From positions 24,271,001 to 24,335,000 of the forward strand of contig CM077011.1 of the NCBI GenBank assembly GCA_039090855.1: DNA of 64,000 nt, written 5' to 3'. The notes beneath the pieces were generated by a model. The model made no database searches. It was not told where the DNA came from and worked only from the letters and a program-made list of their open reading frames with translations. Positions 55,012-64,000 of the stretch are shown in pieces. The number at the start of each line of letters is the position of its first letter. Within the stretch, counting starts at the first letter, position 1. The position numbers were made by a program, and so were the translations under genes. Source of the stretch: Macrothele yani (lineage: Eukaryota; Arthropoda; Arachnida; Araneae; Macrothelidae).

Positions 55012-56555
55012 CACTGCCGGACAATTGCTAAGGACGGATGACAATAGCAACGTTAGCAACCATAAAATGGAAGGCAGGAAAATGTGGAAATTAGCAAAAG
55101 TGCGGGATACAGTAAGACGTGTTGTGCGTATGCAAATTTTGGATTGCCGAACTTGTTCGTGACGTCATAGAGCTGATAAGAGATATAAAGGATTTGACGC
55201 GTATTGACCGTTGTTGTTCAAACGCAAAGTTGAAAGGGAAGGAATCAATTGACGAACTTGCAATTTTCAGTATGTCTTCCCGACATCACCTAGATGATTT
55301 TACGCGTGGCCGTATTATTGGCAAGATTGAAGAAGGACGAAAAAAACAGATGTTGCCAGGGAGTTCGACGTCAGCCACAGTGTTGTTTCAAGGCTTTGGA
55401 AATCATTTCAAACAAATGGAGAGTGTAGCAAACGTCACGGGGGAGGTCGTGTTCGCAGTACGACACCTGCAGAAGATCGGTACATAGTGCTATCAACAAA
55501 AAGACACCGGCGCAGCACAGCTAGTGAGGTAGCAAATCAGTTTATGGCTGCTACTGGCAAGCGGATCTCCCGAAAAACTGTCGCCAGACGTTTGCATGAA
55601 GGAGGACTATACGCCCGCCGTCCTGTTGTGTGCATCCCATTGTCCAGACGTCACCGTACCGCCCGTTTGAAATGGTGCCATCAACATCGCAATTGGTCTG
55701 ATAACGACTGGTCTGCTGTCCTCTTCTCAGGTGAGAGTAGATACAGTCTTTCGTCTGATTGTCGACGACAACTGATCTGGCGTGATAGTGATACTGCATA
55801 TTGTCCAGCAAACATACAGGAAAGGGACCGATATCCGACATGTAGTGTCATGGTATGGGCTGGCATCATGATCAATGGCCGTACGTCTCTCTATGTGCTT
55901 CCAACTGAGACTATGACTGGCCAACGATACATTAATGATGTTCTGCTACCTCATGTTTGCATGTTCCGTAGTGCTGTCGGTGATAACTTCATTTTCATGG
56001 ACGACAACGCAACATGTCATCGAACAGTCGCTATCCAGGAGTGTCTTGAGAGCGAGGATATTCAACGCCTCGTATGGCCAGCACGTTCTCCAGGTCTGAA
56101 TCCCATTGAAAATGTGTGGGATGCTTTGGGGAGGAGTCTTGCTGGTCGCCAATGCCCTCCTATAAACAAGAACACCCTCATCCGTTCACTGACAGAGGAA
56201 TGGGATAAATTACCCCAGCAGCTGCTTGATAATGTTGTGCAAAGCATGACACGACGTGTGGAATCTTGCATCGCCCTCCATGGTGGCCATATCCCGTATT
56301 GACATCTTACGCCGGAACGCTTGCGGACGGTAATTGTATTTTTTTCACGTTTACGTATTCTGCACAAAATGGCCTGTTTGTCCCTTGAACACGTTCCAAA
56401 GCCTTCTGGATTTCAGAGCACAATAAATTGTCTTTCTTGTAATGTCCTGGCATTCTGACATTATTTTATTTCACTTGGCATCCAACCACACTTACTTTTT
56501 TATGCGCTATATAGCCATTTATGATCCGTCCTTAGCAATTAATTGTCCAGCAGTG
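55012..56555 (+). mobile_element. Tc1-like element with terminal repeats and TA target site
   Basis: The left end CACTGCCGGACAATTGCTAA and right end TTAGCAATTAATTGTCCAGC followed by AGTG are inverted repeats, the right one with a 3-4-base insertion. TA flanks at 55010-55011 and 56556-56557. The length is about 1544 bp. It lies between a Penelope fragment and an older Tc1 end. Confidence 0.88.
55272..56302 (+). pseudogene. Tc1-like transposase with one frameshift and a lost catalytic Asp
   Basis: Starts MSSRHHLDDFTRGRIIGKIE. A one-base shift in the A-run near 55340 separates this from DVAREFDVSHSVVSRLWKSF and the rest. The frame from there to HGGHIPY at 56302 is open. Second DNA-binding block: TASEVANQFMAATGKRISRK. 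The first catalytic Asp is Gly (LFSGESRY). The second (FMDDNATCHRT) and the Glu (SPGLNPIENVWD) are present, although the usual SPD reads SPG. Length about 343 codons, normal for Tc1. Only two obvious inactivating changes, so the copy is fairly young. Confidence 0.85.
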
Positions 56556-56557
56556 TA

Positions 56558-57080
56558 TTTAACGACGAGTAGCATTCCGAGTGGAGATGAAAGGCTTATG
56601 AGCAGCCGCACGACCATGGTAACCCATGGAATGAAGTTCTCTGCGAATGGTACGTGTACATACCCCGAGAATCCAGCAATTTTACTTACCTGTGCTCTTA
56701 GGTGTTGTGCAGTACTACGCCGATTAGACTCTTTTGAGGCTTCAACGCCCTCTATCAGTGATTTTCTTTGATTTGCCGGTACGTTTTGCTCCTTCAGGCG
56801 CCTTCCAGTTATTCAGTACATCCCAAAAAGTTGGCTTGGGTATGTTTAAACGCCTCTCGCTTTCTCTTATGGACAGCCCACTAATATAACACCCAACAAT
56901 CTTTCCTTTCTCAAAGTCAGTTATCTCCCGCCGCGACATTTTTACTCAACCTCACAATGCGATATGATCGCGGTTAACAGCAGGCTTGTTTCGATACGTT
57001 TTGCAGCTCTACGGCGCATCTTAACAACGCAGCGGATCAGTTCATTTGCTTTTGAAGGGGTGTCCGGTGACTTTTGTCAA
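56558..57080 (-). pseudogene. Tc1-like element end with transposase N-terminus
   Basis: The minus strand starts at ATG 56939: MSRREITDFEKGKIVGCYIS and RRLNIPKPTFWDVLNNWK, the DNA-binding domain of the same family as 8.4-9.6 kb (about 85% similar by eye). The terminus GGGTGTCCGGTGAC at 57058-57071 is followed by the LINE insertion. The other end is cut where the 55-56.5 kb element begins, so no catalytic domain remains. Confidence 0.8.
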
Positions 57081-60000
57081 TATCATCATCATCATCATTG
57101 TCAACCATTATCAATCCACTGCTGGACGAAGGTCTCCCCAAGTTTCCTCCACAACGGTCTGTCTTGTGCCAGTCTCCTCCATGTCACTCCCGCATATTTA
57201 CGAATTTCATCCACCCATCTCCCATGTGGTCTTTTTCTGGGTCTTTTCCTGTCCCTTGGAATCCAATCTAAAATTTCGGCTGTCCATCTGTGGTCTGTCC
57301 TTCTGGCAGTATGTCCAGTCCATTGCCATTTCAGGGATTTAACTCTGATCATGATGTCTTCCACTCTCGTCATTTTTCGGATCCACGAGTTCCTCTTCTT
57401 ATCTCTCCTGGTTACACCAAGCATGCACCTCTCCATGCTTCTTTGAGTTGTCTGCAGCTTTTGTATGTCTCTTTTAGTTAAGGTCCACGTCTCTGCACCA
57501 TACGTAAGCACTGGAAGGATGCATTGATCAAACACTTTTCTTTTAAGACATAATGGCATATTGCTCTTGAAAATTATGCTGTTTCTTCCAAAAGCTCTCC
57601 AGGCAAGTTTTGTACGCCGATTAATTTCTTCATCAATGTGACCCTCACTTGATATCTGCTGTCCAAGATAAACATACGTATCTGTTATCTCCAGTTTTTC
57701 TCCATCAATCGATAAATCTTCATTTCTTGTAAAAGCATTGAACATCACTTTTGTCTTCTGAAAGTTCATTTTTAATCCCACTTCTTTACTCTTGTCAGCA
57801 AGTTCCTGGATCATACTCTGCAGCTCTGATGGGGTAGTTGCAAAAATGACTACGTCATCAGCAAAACGAAGGTGGGTTAGATAATCTCCATTAATCTTTA
57901 TCCCTTTGTTTTCCCAGTTCAGTGATTGAAAGACATTTTCCAATCTGGCATTAAAGAGCTTCGGAGATATAGTGTCACCTTGTCTCACTCCCTTTCCAAT
58001 TTTTATGTGTGTTGTATTTTCAAACAGCCGAATCTTTGCACTTGCATTTTCATAGATGTTATTAATAATATTAATGTATGCATCTTCAATACCGCAGGAT
58101 TTCAGAGCCGTGGTAACTGCTGATGGTTTCACCGAATCAAAGGCTTTTTCATAATCGATAAAAGCCATGCACAATGGAAGTTCATATTCCCTCGCTCTTT
58201 CAATCAGTTCTCTCAGTACGTGGATATGATCTATTGTGCTGTATCCACTCCTGAATCCAGCTTGTTCTCTCGGTTGAGCCATGTCCAGTGTTACCTTCAA
58301 GCGGTGTGAAAGAACTTTAGTGAATATTTTATAAATCTCTGATAGGAGGCTGAGAGGTCTGTAGTTCCTGAGATCCTCAATGTCACCTTTTTTATGTAGC
58401 AGGATCATTGCAGCAATGTTCCAATCCTCAGGAATCTTCCCTTCATTAAGGCATCGAGTGAAAATTTGGGCGAGTACTGTTTCAATTTCTCCACTTGCTT
58501 CTTGTATGATGTCTATAGTAATTCCATCTTCTCCTGGAGCTTTCCCTCGCTTCATGTTCTTGATTGCATGAGCAACTTCTGCTGGGAGGACTGGAAGAAC
58601 TCTGGTACCTTTCATGATGTCTGGAGTACATGTATCATCCCTTTCATATAATTTGGAGTAGAAATCTTTCACTCTTGTCAAAATTTCGCCTCTATTTCTT
58701 GTTATAGAACCATCTTCTTTTCTCAGAGCCATAATCTGTTTTCTTCCCTTACTGAGATGTCCCTTTGCTATCTTAAGGATTTGGTTGTTTTCAATTGCTT
58801 TCCTCACTAGCTCACAGTTGAATTTCCTTACGTCTTCAGTGATACTTTTTCGTGTTGTCTTGCATAGCTCTATATATTCCACTTTGGAAGTCACATCTAC
58901 TTTAGTTGTCCTCATCTCTCTTCTTTTTTGCATCAACATTTTGGTTTTTCCTGATAATTTGTTCACATGCAACTTGTTCTTAGACCCAGCTAATTTTGTT
59001 GCTGTTTCCATTAGAGCTTTGTTTACTTTTCTGTTAACTTCCGAAATATCCACTTCTTCCGATGTTAGGCCTTCTAAAGCAGAGAATCTGTTCTTCAGTT
59101 CCAACTTGAAAGTATTATGGCGTTTTTTAAGGTTGGTTATGTCAATACATTTTGTTTGTCTTATGAGCTTGCCACGTTCTAGTTTAGTGTTGAGGTGCAT
59201 CTTACATCTCACCAATCTATGGTCACTACCTGTGTTGAACTTGTTCAGCACACTGCAGTCTTCGATGACGAATTTTTTGTTACACATAATAAAATCAATT
59301 TCACTTGTCGTCCCAATTGGATGTCTTCATGTCCATTTCCTGTGTGGCTTTTTCTTGAAAAAGGAGTTCAAGATGAAAAATCCTTCTGCCTCTGCAAACT
59401 CAACGAGAGTATTTCCACGCTGGTTTCTGTTGCCGTGACCGAATTTACCTACTGAAGTTTCATTCTGTTGCCGTTGCCCTATTTTTGCATTGAAATCTCC
59501 CATAATTATCTTCAAGTGCTGCTTACCTTTATTATTTAGATGACGAATTTCCTCATAAAATTCTTCAATTTCTTCTTCAGGATGACTTGTGGTGTGTGCA
59601 TAAGTTTGAATAATCTGAGCCTGGTATCTTCTCGATAGTTGGATAACGAGTCGTGCAGCTCTGTCAGAGGAACTTTCAACTTCTACCACTTTATCCTTCA
59701 GTTTCTTGTTTATTATAAATCCAACACCACTAGTTCTGCCAGTATCTGTCCCACGATAATAGAAGAGATGTCCACTTTTCAGTTCAATGAGATCTTCTCC
59801 TTTTCTCCTTACCTCACTTAGCCCCACGATGTCCCACTTGATCCTTTGTAGTTCCTCTTCCAATTCAAGAAGCCTTGAATCAGAAGATAGGGAGCGTCCG
59901 TTGTAGGTAGCCAAGGTCAGCATCAAATGGCAGCCTAGTCCGGTCCTCCGGGGATTCTTAGCACCCTCTGCCTTCATGTCGCACTGGCCGCTGCCTTGGC

Positions 60001-60215
60001 CAGGTACATTCCAGCTGCCGGAGACTGAGGGCCAAGATTTAAGTTGTGGAGTCATTTTGGAGCTGTTTGGCCATAACTCACCACGCTGGCCAAGCGGGTT
60101 GGTGAGTGTGGGATAGCATTTCCTCTGATCCCGATGGTATAGTTATACCGCTATGGGCGGTCGTCAGAGCCCCTTTAGTGGGAACAGGATGCACCACGAG
60201 AAGGCGGTATTGACA
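57081..60215 (-). mobile_element. Full-length RTE-type LINE with target-site duplication
   Basis: About 3.13 kb bounded by TTTGTCAA at 57073-57080 and 60216-60223, an exact 8-bp target duplication. The 3' end (low coordinate) is a short (ATC)n-type repeat tail, usual for RTE-like LINEs, which lack poly(A). The ~160-bp GC-richer leader (60056-60215) precedes the ORF. It is inserted at the edge of a Tc1-like terminus. Confidence 0.88.
57101..60055 (-). pseudogene. RTE-type LINE polyprotein (endonuclease + reverse transcriptase), one nonsense codon
   Basis: A single frame of 985 codons from MTPQLKSWPSVSG. The N-terminal apurinic-type endonuclease shows LATYNGRSL, GLSEVRR, QTYAHTT and IIMGDFNAKIG, with GSDHRLVRCK carrying the last catalytic His. 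The reverse transcriptase shows LHKKGDIEDLRNYRPLSLLS, QAGFRSGYSTIDHI, MAFIDYEKAFDSV, GVRQGDTISPKLFN and RFADDVVIFA, so the catalytic aspartates are intact. The C-terminus has LPVLTYGAETWTLTKRDIQK. The only defect seen is TGA at 59327-59329 (codon 243, expected Trp), which cuts the nuclease before its SDH motif. Downstream is open to the end. The element would need one readthrough or a source copy elsewhere. Confidence 0.9.
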
Positions 60216-60223
60216 TTTGTCAA

Positions 60224-60880
60224 GGAGAGGCTGTGATGTTACGCATCAATATAGTGTATATTTTATTCGAAGTATTTACATTCCTCCTGCGTTAATACAA
60301 GAAGTGCAGGGGTCTTGGTATGGAGTAAAGAGCAAATATCGCCGTTCTTTGTGTGTCTTTAATGCGTTGAAAAACTTTTCCTTATAAAAGCAGCTTTAAT
60401 TTAGGGAGTATAAAGTAGTCACTCGGTGACAAATCTGGAGAATAGGGACGGATGGTTGAGTACACGCACTTGTTTCGTGCCAGAAATTCCTGTACACTAA
60501 CAGGTGTGCATTGCCCGTTTCTGTACTCAGGTCTGAACGAACAATCCTCTGCACAATCCTTCCAAAATGGATGTTTAAGCATTGCCAGTGACAGTTGTAC
60601 CTTCAAGAATGAACTCTTGATGCAGAATTCCCTTGCTGTCGTAAAAGCACACAAGCATTGTCATGATTTTGGACATTTGTAATCGGATCTTCTTTCCTTT
60701 GAGTTACTGTGTCGACTTTCACTGCACACTCTGACGCTTCATTTCAGGGTCATAACGAAAGAACTTTGTCTCGCCACCTTCCACAGTGCTTTGGAGAATT
60801 TTGCATTTCTTCTGCAGTCTCTAGGGTGTCTTTTGTGTGCTTCACTCGTGTATGTTTCCGATCGCCTGACAAAGCATGAG
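60224..60880 (-). pseudogene. Mariner-like transposase C-terminal half
   Basis: The minus strand reads CAFTTAREFCIKSSFLK (compare the FDSRGIVHxEF strand after the first Asp), then VSVQEFLARNKC and YSPDLSPSDYFILPKLKLLL with the third catalytic Asp. At the second site YRNGQCTPV stands where a DNA(R/P)xH motif is expected, so that Asp is lost. A stop follows KLKLLL. The first Asp lies upstream in unreadable sequence. It is of a different subfamily from the mariners at 1 and 16 kb. Confidence 0.65.
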
Positions 60881-61089
60881 GAATAAAACGAGCAGAACAC
60901 CGCACCAATCTTGCCCTAAAATTTCACGAATCATCTCCTTAACACAGAGCCCATATTCTAATATCCTCGAAACCATATGCGTAGCCACTGGAAGGGGAGG
61001 GGGTCAGGACCCCTCCAGATTTTCAGAGTCCGAGATCCCCAATGTAAAGGACCCCCCCCCCTTTAAGAATATAATATTATATTGCACAC

Positions 61090-62485
61090 GTTTTAGCACG
61101 TATTTTGTAAAAAAAGATCGTGTTTATGTTATCGGTTTGTCCGTCCGTCCGTCCGCCTATACCCACGGTATCACTGCAACTATTAGTCCGATTTGAATAA
61201 TTATTTTTCATTCGAAAGCTTGAAATATGAGAATGATGATCCTTTACGATTTCGCCGCTAGAGGGCGTAAATGCAAATGATGCCGAATTCAAAATTACGT
61301 TTTATTCCACGTATTTGCTTCTAAACATCCGATTAAAAAAATTTATTTTATCTTTCGATTCCATTTACATCGAAGAGTATTTTAGATATAGTTTCTTTTT
61401 CAAATTACGCATGGATTTTCCGCTAGGGGGCGTACAAGTAAATTACATTTTTCGCGATAACTTTTCTTCTAAAACTCCGATTTGAGAAAAAGAATTTCAC
61501 CGGATACATCTCCTGATGGAAAATCTTTTTCATATAATTTCGAATTTTTGGTAAACAATACTTTGGCCACCAAGGGGCGTAAGTGTTATTTTTTGCTTCT
61601 GATGTTTTTGCCATAAAATCTGAACTTCTAAAATATCGATTGAAAAAATTCTTTCGTGGACTGATGCCACTCACATCGACAAACCTTTTCGGAATATTTT
61701 CTTCCTAAAATATTCCACAGTTTCTCCGCCATGGGGTGTAGATATATATCTTATTTTTGTCAATATCTCTACTTCTAGGAGTCCGATTTGAAAAATTTCT
61801 TCTTTCTTGGATAGTGTTTTCCGTGTGACATGTTTTTCATATAATTTCAAAATTTTCAAGTAATTCATAGACTTTCCGCTAGGGGGCGTAAGGGTAAACT
61901 GCGTTACCCTTTATATCTCTGATTTGAATTTTTCTTCCTGCAGCGGATACAGCTCCTGATGGGAAATCGTTTGCACATAATTTCTAATATTTGTAAAAAA
62001 TGGTTTGGCCACCAGGTGGCGTAAGTCTTAATGTCCGCTTCTGATGTATTTGCAGCAAAATATGAGCTGTTAAAATCTCGATTGGAAAAAAAGTCGTTTG
62101 TTGACCGATACTACTTATGTCGACAAACCTTTTAGGAACATTTTCTTCTTGAAATAATGCATGGTTTCTACGCCAAGGGGCGTAGATGTATATCTTATTT
62201 TTGTCAATATCTGTACTTCTAAAAGTCCGATTTGAGAAATTCCTTCTTTGTTGGATAGTGTTTCCGATGCCAAATGTTTTTCCTATAATTTCAAAATTTT
62301 CAAGTAAATCATAGACTTTCAGCTAGGGCGCACAAAAGTAAATTGCGTTTTCTGTTCCTAAAACTCCGATTTGAAAAATTCTTCCTGTATCACATACAAG
62401 ACCTGATGGAAAATATTTTTCACATAATTTCTAATGTTTGGTAAAGAATGGTTTGGCCACAAGGGGTCATAAGTGTTAATTTCTG
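61090..62485 (+). mobile_element. HINE-A copy 4, 3' truncated at a Tc1-like junction
   Basis: 5' TTTTAGCACGTATTTTG, GTCCGTCCGTCCGTCC at 61138, and nine monomers with CTCF-core-like motifs near 61253, 61417, 61568, 61725, 61875, 62008, 62168, 62320 and 62457. The homology stops within a monomer at about 62485, where the Tc1-like C-terminus begins. 61875-61887 is a full CCGCTAGGGGGCG match. Confidence 0.65.
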
Positions 62486-63596
62486 CTTTACTCGACAAGA
62501 CACCGGAAGCGTTGGGAAGCCATACGGATCCACGAAACCTGAACAAGCTCCCACAGTTCACGAAGATTTGATGGAAGGGGGTCAGAGCCTCGAACATTTC
62601 TCTCGATGGCATACCAGATGTGCTCGATGGGATTGAGGTCAGGTGACCTAGCTGGCCAAGGAAGCGAGGTCACGTCGGTGGAGTATTCATCCAACCATTC
62701 GTATGCAATTCGGGAGCGATGGCACGGTGCATTGTCTTGTTGCAGGATGAGGTCCTCAGTGGGATGTTGAAGACGCACAAACGAGAGAAAATGGTCGTCC
62801 AGGATATCCCAGTTACGTTAACCTGTGAAGGACGATGTCACACGTACCAGGGGTCCCATTTCAGTCCACGTAAACAGTCCCCAGACGAGAATGCCACCAA
62901 CACCAGCTTCAAGAGTACCCTGCTGGCAAGAAGAATTCATCGCTTCATGTGGTTTCCGCCGTACCCGTATCCTGCCATCCGCATGTACCAACGTTAATCT
63001 CGACTCATCAGTCCAGGCAACATTTTTACACATGTCTAGGGTCCAGTGGCGATGTTCCTGCGCCCACCCTAGTCTTTGCACCCTGTGATGTGCGGTCAGC
63101 AGCGGTACCCTCGTGGGACGATGGCTTCTGTACCCCATAGCGAGGAGATGGTTCTGGATGGTGTGGCTGCTTACACGTTTTTGTGCACCAGTGTGAAATT
63201 GCCGAATGATTTCTTGCACTGCTGCCCGTCTATCCGCTGTTACAATGCGAGCTCCACACGCTGTTGTCTACGGCAGTTGGCCCTTGCAGGGACGGTTTCA
63301 CCGGATTCGCTGTACTCACGGTGCAACCGTGACACAGTGGCTCGTGAAAATCTCAGTGCCTGCACGACTTCCGAGATGGAGTGACCCATTCGTCGTGCCC
63401 CAACAATTTTCCCACGATCAAATGCGCTTTAATCCTTCGTCTTACCCATACGGCGTCTGACTCTTATTTATTCCCGTCGCATCACTCCTTATATTGTGGG
63501 GTTGCTGCATCCGTCATGTCGTTTCCGTTTACAAAGCCGCCCACAGCGCCAAATTTGCATTACGCCAGCTGTCTCTAATTCAATTGCTCTTCAGTG
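62486..63596 (-). mobile_element. Tc1-like element, one end truncated
   Basis: The right terminus is (minus strand) CACTGAAGAGCAATTGAATT, with TA at 63597-63598. The left terminus is missing: the DNA switches to HINE-A at the transposase stop codon. Family close to the 19-21 kb element. Confidence 0.75.
62488..63450 (-). pseudogene. Tc1-like transposase pseudogene, all catalytic residues present
   Basis: Begins MGKTKD, then a stop, then SAFDRGKIVGARRMGHSISE and FSRATVSRLHREYSESG. After a stop or frameshift near 63245: EIIRQFHTGAQKRVSSHTIQ, RSHRPTRVPLLTAHHRVQRL, VAWTDESRLTL (first Asp), GRIRVRRKPHEAMNS and GGILVWGLFTW. A further break near 62815 precedes LILQQDNAPCHRSR (second Asp) and SPDLNPIEHIWYAIERNV (Glu). 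The end is FRCLVE with the stop at 62488. At least three disabling changes; the catalytic triad itself is complete. Confidence 0.83.
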
Positions 63597-63599
63597 TAT

Positions 63600-64000
63600 A
63601 TTAACTAATCAAATAGATACACTTTCTAAACCTCATTTGGAAATCATGTACAGCGTTTCGTAGTAGGCGCTCTGAAATATGTCACGTGTTCTTTTACAAA
63701 AGCCTAATATGTATTAAACTGCGGTTTAAATTTCGAATAGAAGAAACTCAGAGTAACAGTAATTCTAAAGACTGAAAGCAGACAATGTCTCGGTAAACAT
63801 CTCACTTTTCACTGCTATCGGAAATGGATGTTGTTTTGCAAACAACAGCTTCTTTTTTCACTATTGTTTTCCCCGCTAAAGACATGGAATGATTTCTTGG
63901 AGAACTTCCACGTGTCTTTGTGTAACGACGTGGAACTAAACTTAGAGGGAAAAGGAACTGAATTATTTTCGTCTTCGACTTCATCAATATGATCTCATAT
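63600..64000. other. Unassigned stretch at window end
   Basis: AT-rich, no gene recognised. Confidence 0.5.

Noticed and set aside
58785..59438. 217-residue plus-strand protein
   Set aside because: Antisense shadow of the LINE endonuclease/RT frame.

Overview
This window looks like gene-poor, repeat-dense nuclear DNA of an animal. I see no host protein-coding gene, no rRNA and no functional tRNA gene. Almost every recognisable open frame belongs to a transposon or retrotransposon and is broken. The mix points to an invertebrate, probably an arthropod: many Tc1-like and mariner-like elements, an RTE-type LINE, Penelope-like pieces and tRNA-derived SINEs. The exact taxon cannot be read from the window. 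Gene symbols are left empty because none applies.

Layout. 0-5 kb: a SINE, a dead mariner and an older mariner-related fragment. 5-8 kb: a 2.4-kb element (called HINE-A here) built of ~150-bp monomers. 8-12 kb: a dead Tc1 and a tRNA-like inverted repeat. 12-18 kb: two inverted copies of an ~800-bp element, one inside an old HINE-A that also took a mariner. 18-23 kb: three Tc1 elements, one split by a Penelope fragment. 24-26.5 kb: a second ~150-bp-monomer element (HINE-B) split by a TTAA MITE. 27-33 kb: Tc1, LINE, SINE and mariner pieces plus a retroelement ORF1-like frame with a zinc knuckle. 34.5-37.3 kb: a 291-bp tandem array derived from a tRNA-like SINE, a LINE fragment, and a 0.5-kb element whose inverted ends carry hammerhead-ribozyme-like motifs. 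38-42 kb: SINEs and a 44-bp minisatellite. 43-48 kb: mariner-related and Tc1 elements, one of them nearly intact. 49-53.6 kb: two HINE-A copies. 53.6-63.6 kb: a Penelope RT, a Tc1, a full-length RTE LINE with a target-site duplication, a dead mariner, another HINE-A and a truncated Tc1.

How the parts relate. The window records nested insertion. SINEs and short 3' LINE fragments probably depend on LINE enzymes: the 3'-terminal ~185 bp of the full-length LINE at 57-60 kb is essentially identical to a short copy at 40 kb, so this family was active recently. The non-autonomous HINE-like elements would need a Helentron-type helicase/nuclease that is not in this window.

Most worth a second look: (1) three hammerhead-like motifs at 36.85-37.26 kb; (2) HINE-A arrays that put a CTCF-core-like motif about every 150 bp, roughly 40 in the window; (3) two unrelated repeat families sharing one architecture of terminal hairpin, GTCC/GTCT microsatellite and ~150-bp monomers.
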